Source: UBA11346 sp038318565 (lineage in GTDB: Bacteria > Planctomycetota > UBA11346). Taken from it: 61,625 bases of DNA. Positions 34,937-44,460 of the stretch are shown here, piece by piece. The first letter of the stretch is position 1. Every line of letters starts with the position of its first letter. The notes under the pieces are model-generated. The model ran no database searches and was not told where the DNA came from. It saw nothing but the letters and a program-made list of their open reading frames with translations. Location: NCBI GenBank assembly GCA_038318565.1, contig JBBQCI010000010.1, positions 1 to 61,625 of the forward strand. The letters run 5' to 3'. The translations under genes and the position numbers were made by a program.

Positions 34937-36298
34937 ATGGCCACACTCCACGAACCCGCCCGCGACCTCCCTATCTGCCACGAATGCGACCTATGCGTCG
35001 TCGGCGGCTCGTGCACCGGCGTGTTCGCCGCGGTGCGTGCCGCCCAGCTCGGCGCCACGGTGTGCATCATCGAGTTGGGCAACCAGTTCGGCGGCAACAC
35101 CACGCTCGGCCAGGTGGCGGTCTGGCACTCGCTGTGGGACGTGCAGGGCGCGCGCCAGGTCATCGGCGGCCTCACCGAGGAGGTGGTCCGCCGCCTGCGT
35201 CCCCGCCAAGCCGTGGTCGAGCGCGAACGCACCGATCCCAACTGGCAGTTCGCGCTCAACCCCGCCGAGACCGCCTGCGAACTGGACGCCTTAGTGCTGG
35301 AACACCGCATCCGTCCGTTCCTGCACGCCCGTGTGGTCGCCGCGCCGACCATCGACGGCGTGATCCAGGCAGTGGTCATTGAGGACAAGAACGGCCGCCG
35401 CGCCATCCGCGCCCGCGCCTTCGTCGACGCCTCGGGCGACGCCGATCTGGTGCATCTCGCCGGCGGTGCTACCGACGTGCAGGACCATCTGCAGCCGCCG
35501 ACCACCGCTGCCCTGTTCGCCGGCCTGCACGCGCTGCGCCGAGCCGAGCCGAACTTCAACCTCGCCGCCACGGCCTTCGACCAGTGCTCGCCCAACGCGC
35601 TACGCCAAGGTTTCCTGTGGAGCTTCGCCCCGCCCGCTGCCGGCGCCGATCTCGAACTGGTCTTCGGCACGCGCGTGCATGGCGCCAACTGCGCCGACGC
35701 CGACCAGTTGACCCGCGCCGAGATGGAAGGCCGTCGCCAGGCCCGCACCATCGCCGACCTGGTGCGGGCGCGGTATCCGCAGCATCCGCTGGCCCTCGTC
35801 GCCCTGCCGGCGCGCATCGGCGTGCGCGAGACGCGGCACGCGCGCTGCCGCCATCGCTTGACCGAACAGGAGCTGCTGCACGGCACGCGTTTCGACGACG
35901 CCATCGCCAACGGCTGCTACCGCGTCGACATCCACCATCAGGACGGCGACGGGCTGACCTTCCGCTACCTCGACGGTCGCGAGGTGGTGCTTGGGGCCGA
36001 TCGCGTGCGCAGCGCGGGCCGCTGGCGGCCCGCGCAGGCAGAGGATCCCGGCTTCTACCAAGTCCCCTGGCGCAGCTTACTGCCCCAACACTTGAGCAAC
36101 GTCGCCGTCGCAGGACGCTGCCTTGATGCCGATCAAGGCGCCTTCGGCGCGGTACGCGTGCAGGTGAACTGCAACCAGCTGGGCGAGGCGGCCGGGGTCG
36201 GCGCGGCGCTCGCCCTGCGCGACGGCCGTGCCGTCGCCGAGATCGACCCGTTGGCCCTGCGCCGCTCACTGACGGAGCTGGGCGCAATCGTCATCTGA
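34937..36298 (+). CDS. FAD-dependent oxidoreductase (FixC/FAD_oxidored-like)
   Basis: 453 residues. The N-terminal Rossmann motif reads C-D-L-C-V-V-G-G-S-C-T-G-V-F-A-A-V-R-A-A, and the strand ends I-I-E-L-G. F-G-G-N-T-T-L-G-Q-V-A follows. Late in the protein V-A-G-R-C-L-D-A-D-Q-G-A-F-G-A-V-R resembles the second FAD-contact segment of the family. C-H-E-C near the N-terminus could bind metal, but only two such Cys are seen. Known: the pfam12831-type family is widespread in glycan-degrading PVC bacteria, usually without a defined substrate. The 3' end overlaps the convergent glycosidase gene by 8 bases. The substrate may be a sugar or a sugar-derived alcohol; that is a guess. Confidence 0.85.
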   Translation: MATLHEPARDLPICHECDLCVVGGSCTGVFAAVRAAQLGATVCIIELGNQFGGNTTLGQVAVWHSLWDVQGARQVIGGLTEEVVRRLRPRQAVVERERTDPNWQFALNPAETACELDALVLEHRIRPFLHARVVAAPTIDGVIQAVVIEDKNGRRAIRARAFVDASGDADLVHLAGGATDVQDHLQPPTTAALFAGLHALRRAEPNFNLAATAFDQCSPNALRQGFLWSFAPPAAGADLELVFGTRVHGANCADADQLTRAEMEGRRQARTIADLVRARYPQHPLALVALPARIGVRETRHARCRHRLTEQELLHGTRFDDAIANGCYRVDIHHQDGDGLTFRYLDGREVVLGADRVRSAGRWRPAQAEDPGFYQVPWRSLLPQHLSNVAVAGRCLDADQGAFGAVRVQVNCNQLGEAAGVGAALALRDGRAVAEIDPLALRRSLTELGAIVI

Positions 36299-38894
36299 CC
36301 AGCAGTTCTCCGACACCATCGGCAGGCAGGCTGATCTCCCAGACGTCGCCGCCGAGCCGGCGCAAGGGCGCAGAGTGTCCGCACCAGCTCGCCGTGGCGC
36401 GAGAGAGCGGCAGGCACAGCCAAGCTACGCTGGTGCGGCCAGCTGCTCCGACGAGACGCAGGCGTCCGCAATAGCTGGCTGGCTCTGCCTGTTCGTCCTC
36501 GATCCACAGTCCCTGTCCGCCGGTCAAACGGCCCGGACGATGCAACGCCTCGTACCAGCACAGCAGCGGACTCGACAGGCCGCCGAAATGGTGCCAACCA
36601 GCACCGCGCGCGGTGGCGATGATCATCTTCTCCCAGGTGCGCTCCGCGGCGGCGAACTCCGCCGACCAACTGTCGAGGGCTTGGCTGACCAGGCGCCAGG
36701 CGAGATCACCGGCCCCGAGGTCGAGCAGCGCCTTCCAGAAGAACCAGCAATGCGGCAGCCACACTGCGCCGTTCCAGTAGCCGTCATCGCGGTAGTTGGG
36801 TGCCGACTGGTCGACCGTGCTGAAGCCGAGACGCGTCCACAGCTCGCGCGGATCGGCCAGGTGGCTGAGAAGGCGACGCTCCTGCGCCGCATCGCAGATG
36901 CCCGCGACCAGTGGATAGCAGCCATCAAGTCCGCGGTTGGCGTTCGCTCCCGAAGCGTGACGCAGCAGTCCCGTGGCCCGTCCGGCGGCATCATGCACGA
37001 CGTAGCCGAACCAGCCCTCGGCCTCGTCCCAGGCACTCGCCTGAACCGCTGCCCCGAAGCTGGCGATGTCGGCGTCATACTCCGCCGCATCGTCGATACC
37101 CAGCAGGCCGGCGAGTTCGCGCAGGATGCGCGCGCAGGCGATAGCCTGGCAAGTATTGACCATCGGCGCGACGGTCGCGGTCAGGCCCTGCTGGTGTACC
37201 TGTACCTGCGACGGGTAGTCGTCCCAGCCGCCGCTGTTGTAAAAGTGCTGCCAAGTGGAGAGCAGCCCGGATTGACGCAGCGTCTTTGAACCGGGATGAC
37301 GCCCAGCCAGGAAGCGGTGCATCTGGCGCAATCCGGGATAGAGGCGGCCAAGCAGGGTGCGGTCGCGGGTGCGGTTCCACAGTTCGCGCGCGGCGTGCAC
37401 CTGCACCGGCAACGGCGTGCCGTGATGCAGCCAAGCGCACGCTTCATCCCCCTCCGGCATCAGGTACTGAGCGAGGCATCCTGCAGCCCGGGCCGGATCC
37501 AGTTCCATCAGACCAAGGGCGATGAAGCCGCTGTCCCAGGTATAGAGGCTGTCCCAGGCCTTGCCGGGGGTGTGGTGGCGGACGTAGCCGCGCCGGGTGT
37601 AGACCGGATAGACTACGTTGGTGCACAGCGTTGCTCCCATCAGCTGGGCGGCCCGACCGCGCTCGTCAGCGCTGCGTGGATGCCACGCCCGGCTCTCGGC
37701 GACGGAGTGCCAGGCCGGCAGCTGCGCTAGATCGAGCGTGGCAAGTCGATCGCGTACCACCGCATCAGTGCCCTCGACGATACAAGCGAAGGTCTCGACC
37801 GTTGCGCCCGGAGCGATGTGGAAGGGGCCAATGCGGATGGTCAGCCAGTGACCCTGACCCGGACCATGCATCACCGGTGAGGTGTGGTTGTGAGCGCCGC
37901 GCCGCATCGGTTCATCGAGGCTTTCGCTGTGCCATTGACGGATGAACGAGCGGTCGTTCCAGCATACGCCGTAGGTGGTGGCGAGATCGGGATAGCGCAG
38001 CACTAGGCTGTCCGCGCGCGGGCCCGTCGCGATCGCCGGCACCGGCTGCCACGACTGCTCGGCCAGCTGCGGCGGGACGGCCGACAGGGCGAGGGCGTCC
38101 ACCTCGCAGCGCTCGCCACTGCGATGAGCCAGGTTGATCTCCTCGCAACCCGACCAGGACAACGATAGCCAGCGCCAAGCCGAACCGTCGATCTCGACCT
38201 CGCGGCCGTCCAGTTGCACGGTCGCGCGACCCTGGGGAACGCGGATGCGGATCCACAGCCGGGCATCTGCAGACACGGTGCTGGCCAGTCGCCAGGTCGC
38301 ACCCTCGCCGGCAGCAAACCAGCGGAAGCCACCACCAACGCAGCCGTCCTCAAGCTGCTCATGCCAGGCCCAGCCGTCGGCGACCAGCCGCTCACGTCCG
38401 AGATCCGGTAGGGCGGTATGCGTGAGGCTGTCCCGGGCGTCGCACCAGATGCCGCCCCCGGGCAGGATGAGATGGAGCGACTTCGCCACCTGTGGCGCGG
38501 TATGCCCGGTTGGACGCGGCGACGGATACTGGCAGCCAAGCACGAGATGGGCGCACAGGCTGTGGCCGCGACCGGTGCGGTTCTCTAGCCGGATACGCAC
38601 CACCCGGCCGGACCCGCCATCGCCGGGCTCAGCATAGGCGACATCGGCGATCAGCTCGTCCCGGCCAAGCATCTGGTGACGGAAGGCGTGATACGAACCA
38701 TCGGCCGCCGCCTGCCACGGAGCATAGCCGCTGTCCCAGGCGATGTTCGGCACCTCGATGCGGCCTTGATCCCAGGACGGGAACACCGACACGTCGAGGC
38801 GGCATCCGCCCGCCAGATCGGGAATATGCGAACAGCCGGCGTAGCGTTTGCTGTACGGGCCCCAGGCGGGCAGATCGAGGTCGTGGGCGTGCAT
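36291..38894 (-). CDS. Six-hairpin glycoside hydrolase (MGH1/GH63/GH37-like)
   Basis: 867 residues from the ATG at 38892-38894, chosen because the upstream 91 codons are Arg-rich and overlap the control region. The N-terminal about 330 residues are beta-rich (jelly-roll-like). The C-terminal half is an (alpha/alpha)6 barrel: T-P-G-K-A-W-D-S-L-Y-T-W-D-S-G-F, G-G-W-D-D-Y-P-S-Q-V and Y-R-D-D-G-Y-W-N-G-A-V-W-L-P match GH63/GH37/MGH1-like enzymes, in which Asp in W-D-S-G and Glu/Asp later act as acids. No signal peptide is seen. Divergent AraC gene 38981 probably regulates it. Exact family and substrate are uncertain; trehalase, glucosidase and mannosylglycerate hydrolase types are all possible. 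Confidence 0.8.
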   Translation of the reverse strand: MHAHDLDLPAWGPYSKRYAGCSHIPDLAGGCRLDVSVFPSWDQGRIEVPNIAWDSGYAPWQAAADGSYHAFRHQMLGRDELIADVAYAEPGDGGSGRVVRIRLENRTGRGHSLCAHLVLGCQYPSPRPTGHTAPQVAKSLHLILPGGGIWCDARDSLTHTALPDLGRERLVADGWAWHEQLEDGCVGGGFRWFAAGEGATWRLASTVSADARLWIRIRVPQGRATVQLDGREVEIDGSAWRWLSLSWSGCEEINLAHRSGERCEVDALALSAVPPQLAEQSWQPVPAIATGPRADSLVLRYPDLATTYGVCWNDRSFIRQWHSESLDEPMRRGAHNHTSPVMHGPGQGHWLTIRIGPFHIAPGATVETFACIVEGTDAVVRDRLATLDLAQLPAWHSVAESRAWHPRSADERGRAAQLMGATLCTNVVYPVYTRRGYVRHHTPGKAWDSLYTWDSGFIALGLMELDPARAAGCLAQYLMPEGDEACAWLHHGTPLPVQVHAARELWNRTRDRTLLGRLYPGLRQMHRFLAGRHPGSKTLRQSGLLSTWQHFYNSGGWDDYPSQVQVHQQGLTATVAPMVNTCQAIACARILRELAGLLGIDDAAEYDADIASFGAAVQASAWDEAEGWFGYVVHDAAGRATGLLRHASGANANRGLDGCYPLVAGICDAAQERRLLSHLADPRELWTRLGFSTVDQSAPNYRDDGYWNGAVWLPHCWFFWKALLDLGAGDLAWRLVSQALDSWSAEFAAAERTWEKMIIATARGAGWHHFGGLSSPLLCWYEALHRPGRLTGGQGLWIEDEQAEPASYCGRLRLVGAAGRTSVAWLCLPLSRATASWCGHSAPLRRLGGDVWEISLPADGVGELLVR

Positions 38895-38980
38895 GACTGC
38901 GATGCTAAGCCGGGGCCTGCGTCGTGTGCATCGAGCCGGAACCCGGATGCATCCGATCGTAACCCTGGCACCCTGCCGGC

Positions 38981-39820
38981 ATGCGCCCGCGCTACGAGTC
39001 GGTGACCCTCGATGCCGGCAGTTCGTTCCGTTACCTCCCGCGTCGGGTCGAGCGCTACGGCTACAACCTGCACCAGCACGGCATGGTCGAACTGCATGCC
39101 ATCGCCCGAGGTGCCGGCAGCGCCGTCGTTGGCGACCGCGTCCTGCCGTGGCGCGCCCCGGCCGCATTCCTCATCGGCCCCGGCCTCGTCCATACCTGGA
39201 CCAGCGATCCGCGCGAGGTGCCGCCGCCGCATCACTCCCAGGTCCTGCAATGGCCACCAGAACTGCTCCGCCGGCTCGCCGATGTGCCCGAGGCCAGTAG
39301 TCTGGTCGCCATCCAAGAGCGTGCCGCACGCGGGTTGATGCTGCACGGAGCCGCGGCCAGCAAGGTATCCGACCTGCTGATCGGATTCGCGGCGAAGTCC
39401 GGACATGAGCGTCTCGGCTGTTGGCTGGGCGCCATCGCCGGCTTCACCGCGGCGCGGCCGATCGCCTCGCCCCGGGCGCCTCTGGGGCACAGTGGCGCCG
39501 AACGCCTGGCCACGCTGTGCGCCTGGCTCGACGCCCACCTCGCAGATCCGATCACGCTTGCCGGCGCCGGACTGGAGATCGGCATGCATCCGCAGGCCCT
39601 GGCCCGCTTCTTCCGTCGGCACACCGGACTCAGCCTGATCAGCTACGTGCACGGGCTACGCATCGGCCGGGCGTGCCACCTCCTGCTCGAGCCGGAACGC
39701 CGTGTCGCCGACTGCGCCGCCAGCGTCGGATTCAGCAGTATGGCTCACTTCAACCGTGTCTTCCGCCGTATCGAAGGCTGCACGCCGCAGGCTTGGCGAC
39801 GGGCGGTGACGGGACGCTAA
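38981..39820 (+). CDS. AraC-family regulator with cupin domain
   Basis: 279 residues. The N-terminal cupin part has Y-N-L-H-Q-H-G-M-V-E-L-H-A-I-A-R-G-A-G. The C-terminal helix-turn-helix pair contains P-I-T-L-A-G-A-G-L-E-I-G-M-H-P-Q-A-L-A-R-F and V-A-D-C-A-A-S-V-G-F-S-S-M-A-H-F-N-R-V-F, ending G-C-T-P-Q-A-W-R-R. It is divergent from the six-hairpin glycosidase, with 86 bases between, and convergent with the MFS gene (one base between stop codons). It probably responds to the product of the glycosidase. Confidence 0.9.
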   Translation: MRPRYESVTLDAGSSFRYLPRRVERYGYNLHQHGMVELHAIARGAGSAVVGDRVLPWRAPAAFLIGPGLVHTWTSDPREVPPPHHSQVLQWPPELLRRLADVPEASSLVAIQERAARGLMLHGAAASKVSDLLIGFAAKSGHERLGCWLGAIAGFTAARPIASPRAPLGHSGAERLATLCAWLDAHLADPITLAGAGLEIGMHPQALARFFRRHTGLSLISYVHGLRIGRACHLLLEPERRVADCAASVGFSSMAHFNRVFRRIEGCTPQAWRRAVTGR

Positions 39821-39821
39821 G

Positions 39822-41153
39822 TCAGCGCCACTCCAGCCACGACGACGCCCGTGCCAACGCCCGGCCAGGGGTACGCACCAGCAGTTCGCGCAGGAATTCG
39901 ACCGTCGTCAGGGCTCGGGGTTCGCTCAAGCGCAGGCTGTAGACGGCCGTTATTATCAGCAGCAGACCAGACGCGAGATAGAGGGCGGCATGAGCATTGA
40001 GGCCATAGGCCTGCCATCCGATGTTGCGATCCAGAGCCAGCCCCCACAGGACCGGGGCAATGCCCTGACCCAGAGCCAGCGCAACGCTGTGCATAGCGAA
40101 GAAATGGCTACGTCCCTGACCCGGCACGGTCGCCATGAGCAGACGCTGGCTGGCGAGGAAGAATGCGGCCGCCCCAGCGCCAGCCGTACCCTGGATCAAA
40201 GCGAGGACCCACCAGGCCAGTGGCAAATGCCCGGAGGCGAGCGCGGCCCATAGCACCGCATGGATGACCCAAATACCCAATGCGACGACGATCATCGGGC
40301 GGCTTCCCGTCCGATCGACCAGCGGTCCAAGCACGGGCAGCAGCACCAGTTGCATCACCGAAGCCCAGATCGGCAATGTGGTGATGAGACTATCGCTCTG
40401 ATGGTACAGGTCACGCATGACCGGAACCCACAGCACACCCAAGGCGGCGAGTGCAATATAGATCAGGATGGTGAACCAGAGAAAGCGCACGAACGGCGCA
40501 TGCCCCATCATTACGCGCCACGGCACCGGACCGACACCACCCTCGGCAGCGACCGGCATGTCGGGGATCCGGCTCATGGTCCAGGCTGCGGCAAAGCCCG
40601 TCAGGCAGGCCCAGGCGTAGACGATGGCAAACCCGATCGCCCCGGGATAAACCTCAAACACCCAGGCATAGGCCAGGCTGCACAGGATCACCGTCGCCTG
40701 AATCAGCATGGCTGCCCAGGAGAGGTAGTGGCCGCGACCATCCTCAGGTACCAGTTGGCTGATCCACGGCATCCAGGCGCAGCTGGTCAGACCACGCAGC
40801 ACCGTGAATACGGCCAGCAGGGCGATGACCGACCAGATCACCACCGGCGAAGACAACCACGGCATGACCAGCACAACCAGGGCGATCATACCGACGATCA
40901 CCGTCCGCAAGGTCCAACCGCGCACCATCAGACCGCGATAGCCGAACCGCGGCAGCCATCGCGCGCCGAGCAGCTGCAAAGCCTGCGTCAGTGGCATCAG
41001 TGCCAGGGCGGCTCCCAGCACGGTGGCCGAGGCGCCCTGACTCTTGAGCAGGAGAATGAGCGGAGCGCCAAGCACCGCCGTCCATGAGCATGCGTTGACC
41101 ACCTCGAAGGCGAGAGCCCAGCGGAGGCTGGGAGACATGCGGGTGGTCGTCAC
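39822..41153 (-). CDS. MFS transporter
   Basis: 443 residues with 10-12 hydrophobic segments. The N-terminal half has A-L-A-L-M-P-L-T-Q-A-L-Q-L-L-G-A-R-W-L-P-R and the second half has L-P-V-L-G-P-L-V-D-R-T-G-S-R-P-M, which match the loop motif between helices in the major facilitator superfamily. It starts with GTG (ATG five codons later is the alternative). It lies 92 bases downstream of the GH2 beta-galactosidase gene on the same strand, so uptake of the galactoside or its products is plausible. The substrate cannot be read from sequence. Confidence 0.85.
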   Translation of the reverse strand: MTTTRMSPSLRWALAFEVVNACSWTAVLGAPLILLLKSQGASATVLGAALALMPLTQALQLLGARWLPRFGYRGLMVRGWTLRTVIVGMIALVVLVMPWLSSPVVIWSVIALLAVFTVLRGLTSCAWMPWISQLVPEDGRGHYLSWAAMLIQATVILCSLAYAWVFEVYPGAIGFAIVYAWACLTGFAAAWTMSRIPDMPVAAEGGVGPVPWRVMMGHAPFVRFLWFTILIYIALAALGVLWVPVMRDLYHQSDSLITTLPIWASVMQLVLLPVLGPLVDRTGSRPMIVVALGIWVIHAVLWAALASGHLPLAWWVLALIQGTAGAGAAAFFLASQRLLMATVPGQGRSHFFAMHSVALALGQGIAPVLWGLALDRNIGWQAYGLNAHAALYLASGLLLIITAVYSLRLSEPRALTTVEFLRELLVRTPGRALARASSWLEWR

Positions 41154-41245
41154 AGGCGAGCTAGCCTCTGGGTCCGCGGCGAGTTGCCAGCAGGCGCTAC
41201 TGTCCGACTGGTCAGGCCGTCGCTACAAGGACGGGTCGGGTCGGC

Positions 41246-44200
41246 TCAGCGCAGAGCGCCTTCCAGCTCCTCGCGGCCGAGAGCACCGAGATCCTCACCG
41301 CCTGACAAGGGACGGAGGTGCAAGCGGAAGCGGTACTGGCCGGGCAGCAGGCGGTACTCGGGGTGAACGTTGCGCGTCCAACCGGTGTCACCACCAAGGC
41401 CCATGTGGAAGCCATCGAGATGCAACGCTGTTTCGTCGCGGCGGGTGAGATCCGCAAGATTGGCCGTATCGCGCAGATCTTCCAGACGAACCGGCAGGGC
41501 CGAGGCATGCAGCTGCGATAGACCTTGGACGAACAGGCCGGAACCTTGGTCATCGACGGCAGCCAGCCAGCGGACATCGCAGCGGAGGCCACATTCCTGC
41601 GGAAACACATACGGCGTCAGCATGTCAGCCACTGCCACATCGTGCAGACCAAGCAGCGCTGACTCGCGGCGATCCGGATAGTTCTCGAACGGGCCGCGCC
41701 CAAACCAGCGCAGATGGCGGTTGGATCCGACCAGGGAGGTGACCAGGCCGATACGTGGTATTGTTTCGACCGGAGCATCGACGATGGCCAGCATGTCACC
41801 GACTACATCTCCGGAACCATACACGGTCCAGGTCAGTTCGATACGGGCCACCGGGGCTTTGCCCGGTGCCGCCATCACGCCGGCTGAGCGGATCTGCACA
41901 CGCCGATCATCAATCCGGACCGTCTCGCAGCTAGCCAGATTGAATACCGCCCGATCCAGGCCACAGGCGGCCCACTGGCCGGCGAAGCCGTTGCCACCGG
42001 TGGTCAGGTCGATGTCAGTCGGGGCCCGCATCAGACATGGTAGAATCGGACGGGTCAGTAATTCGCGACTGCCGATCGCCAGACTGGCAATCGTGCCAGT
42101 CGTCCGATCAAGGCGTAGATTCCAGCCAGGACCCGCCAGGATATCGCCGGTCATGGTCAGCGGCGGCAACGCTGCGATCCGACGGACTGGAGCTTCCCGG
42201 CGGAGTGCGACCGGGAACTGGACCTGATCGATGACCGCCGACGCCGGCGACCACGGCGTGGCGGCGATGCGCTCTACCGTCAGCGACAGATGGACTTCCG
42301 TGCCCGGCGCGGCGACCAGCTTGGCCAACGGCAGTTGCACCGTCCCGACGGCGCCCGGAAGCAGGGCCGGGAATGGGACGTCATCGCCCGCGACGCGCTT
42401 GCCATCCTCCTCCAGCGACCAACGCAGGCGGTAGCCGGTGAGATCGAGGAACTGATGACGGTTGACTACGCGTAGGCGACCGGCAGCGGCGTCCTCGGCG
42501 GTGATCTGCACTGGCGATTGGACGTGACGCAGCTCCCAGGCGCCCGGGTGCTCGACCAGATCGGGGCCGACCACGCCGTTGAGGCACATGCGCTCGGTGC
42601 CGCTGGGTTCGAAGCGTTCGATGCCGTAGTCCCAGCGCCCGTTCCGCTCCAGCGCCTTGTCCCGCCAATCCCACACGAAACCGCCCTGGAAGCGCGGCAA
42701 CTCCCAGATGAGGTCCCAGAATTTCCGTACGTTGCCGGTCGAATTGCCCTTGGCGTAGGCGTATTCGCACATCACCAGCGGACGTTTCTCGTTGGCATCG
42801 GCCAGCACCTGGCGCACCCACTCGAGATTCGGATACATCGGCACCAGGATGTCGGTGACGAGCGGACCGGGATTGCCGCTTTCGTACTGCACTGGGCGCG
42901 TCGGATCGCAAAAGCGCAGCCAATTGGCCATCGCCGCGTGATGCGGGCCGACGTGGCTCTCATTGCCCAGGCTCCAAGCGACCACGCAAGCATGGTTGCG
43001 GTCGCGCAGGTACATGCGCATTGAGCGTTCGAGATAGGCAGTCGCCCATTGTGGATCGCGACTGGCAAGCGCACCCATGCCATGCGTCTCAAGATTGGTC
43101 TCATCAATGACGTACATGCCCAATTCATCGCAGAGGTCGTACCAGCCATCGGCATCGGGATAATGGCAGGTGCGAACAGCGTTGAAATTCAGCCGCTTCA
43201 TCGCCAGCAGATCTTCACGCATGTCAGCCATGGTCACGGCACGGCCACGCGCCGGGTGGAATTCGTGGCGGTTGACCCCACGGAAGACCAGGCGTTGGCC
43301 ATTGAGCCGGATGACGCCGTCGACGATGGCAAGCTGGCGAAAGCCGATGCGGGTGCGCTCCCAGTCCACCGCCGTGCCGCTGGGATCGCACAGCTCCATG
43401 ACGAGGGTGTACAGCTCGGGCGTCTCGGCCGTCCACTGCCGGGGCGCGGTTACAGCTAGCTCAGCCTTGGCACTGAAGGCCTCATCATGCACGCCGCCCG
43501 AGGCAGGTCCGTACATCGGGCTTTCCAACGCGATCGGGCTCTTTCCCGCCGCAACTAGGCCCCCATCGCGGTCCAGCACGCGGAATCCAACCGTCCAGCC
43601 CTCGACGCCGGGATAGCGCATGAAGCCGCTACCATTGAGCGTCCACTCGCCGGCCGGCCGGGTGATCCAGGCGCGCACCGCCAGGGTCGCATCGCGGAAC
43701 CCGGCGTCGAAGCGCACTTGATAATTCCAATCGCGCAGATGCACCTGCGGCTTGGCGATTAGGCGGACGCTGCGCTGGATGCCCGACAAGTGCCAATAGT
43801 CCTGCTTCTCGAGGTGGCTGGAGGTCGGCCAGCGGTATACGCGCACTGCGAGGTGGTTGATTCCGGGCTTGACGAGGTGGGTAATGTCGAAGTGCGCCGG
43901 CAGCTTGCTGTCGGTCGAAAAACCGACCTCGACGCCATTGACCCAGCAGTGGAAGGCCGAGTCCACCGAGCCGAATTCCAGCACGATGCAGCGACCGTCC
44001 CAGTCCACCGGGACAGTGAACGACGTGCGGTAGCTGCCGGTTGGATTATCCAGCGGGGCGAGGGGATAGCGATTGGGTACAAAGGGATAGGCGCAGTTCT
44101 GGTAGATTGCCTCGCCGTGACCGTGCAATTCCCAGTTGGCCGGCACCGGGATGCGCGCCCAGGCCCGATCATCGAATCCGGGCTGCTCGCAGCCAACTGG

Positions 44201-44374
44201 CACCGCGGCTGGGCGCGGAGCGAGATGAAAGGCCCAGCTGCCATCAAGACTTTGAATCCACGGCGAGGCCGCCCCCATCACCGCCTCTGCGGCATCGGTG
44301 TAGGCGCCCCAAGGCGCATGCATCAGCTCGCGGTTGCGTTGTATGGCGGTGGGGTCGTCGTAGAGCTCAGTCAT
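41246..44374 (-). CDS. GH2-family beta-galactosidase (LacZ-like)
   Basis: 1042 residues, the size of E. coli LacZ. Seen: the N-terminal sugar-binding domain with P-V-P-A-N-W-E-L-H-G and N-P-T-G-S-Y-R-T-S-F. Then comes the Ig-like domain and the TIM barrel with R-G-V-N-R-H-E-F-H-P. W-S-L-G-N-E-S-H carries the acid/base Glu, and M-C-E-Y-A-Y-A-K-G-N-S-T-G the nucleophile Glu. The C-terminal Bgal_small_N-type domain is complete. No signal peptide, so it acts in the cytoplasm. GAGG precedes the ATG. Divergent from the AraC gene at 44461 and followed by the MFS gene. Confidence 0.95.
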   Translation of the reverse strand: MTELYDDPTAIQRNRELMHAPWGAYTDAAEAVMGAASPWIQSLDGSWAFHLAPRPAAVPVGCEQPGFDDRAWARIPVPANWELHGHGEAIYQNCAYPFVPNRYPLAPLDNPTGSYRTSFTVPVDWDGRCIVLEFGSVDSAFHCWVNGVEVGFSTDSKLPAHFDITHLVKPGINHLAVRVYRWPTSSHLEKQDYWHLSGIQRSVRLIAKPQVHLRDWNYQVRFDAGFRDATLAVRAWITRPAGEWTLNGSGFMRYPGVEGWTVGFRVLDRDGGLVAAGKSPIALESPMYGPASGGVHDEAFSAKAELAVTAPRQWTAETPELYTLVMELCDPSGTAVDWERTRIGFRQLAIVDGVIRLNGQRLVFRGVNRHEFHPARGRAVTMADMREDLLAMKRLNFNAVRTCHYPDADGWYDLCDELGMYVIDETNLETHGMGALASRDPQWATAYLERSMRMYLRDRNHACVVAWSLGNESHVGPHHAAMANWLRFCDPTRPVQYESGNPGPLVTDILVPMYPNLEWVRQVLADANEKRPLVMCEYAYAKGNSTGNVRKFWDLIWELPRFQGGFVWDWRDKALERNGRWDYGIERFEPSGTERMCLNGVVGPDLVEHPGAWELRHVQSPVQITAEDAAAGRLRVVNRHQFLDLTGYRLRWSLEEDGKRVAGDDVPFPALLPGAVGTVQLPLAKLVAAPGTEVHLSLTVERIAATPWSPASAVIDQVQFPVALRREAPVRRIAALPPLTMTGDILAGPGWNLRLDRTTGTIASLAIGSRELLTRPILPCLMRAPTDIDLTTGGNGFAGQWAACGLDRAVFNLASCETVRIDDRRVQIRSAGVMAAPGKAPVARIELTWTVYGSGDVVGDMLAIVDAPVETIPRIGLVTSLVGSNRHLRWFGRGPFENYPDRRESALLGLHDVAVADMLTPYVFPQECGLRCDVRWLAAVDDQGSGLFVQGLSQLHASALPVRLEDLRDTANLADLTRRDETALHLDGFHMGLGGDTGWTRNVHPEYRLLPGQYRFRLHLRPLSGGEDLGALGREELEGALR

Positions 44375-44460
44375 GGGAACCTCGGATTCCTGCCCATGCT
44401 AGCAAGTTGATATGCCTGCTGTCCATAGCGATCCTGCACAGCCACCTATCATTTCTGGCC

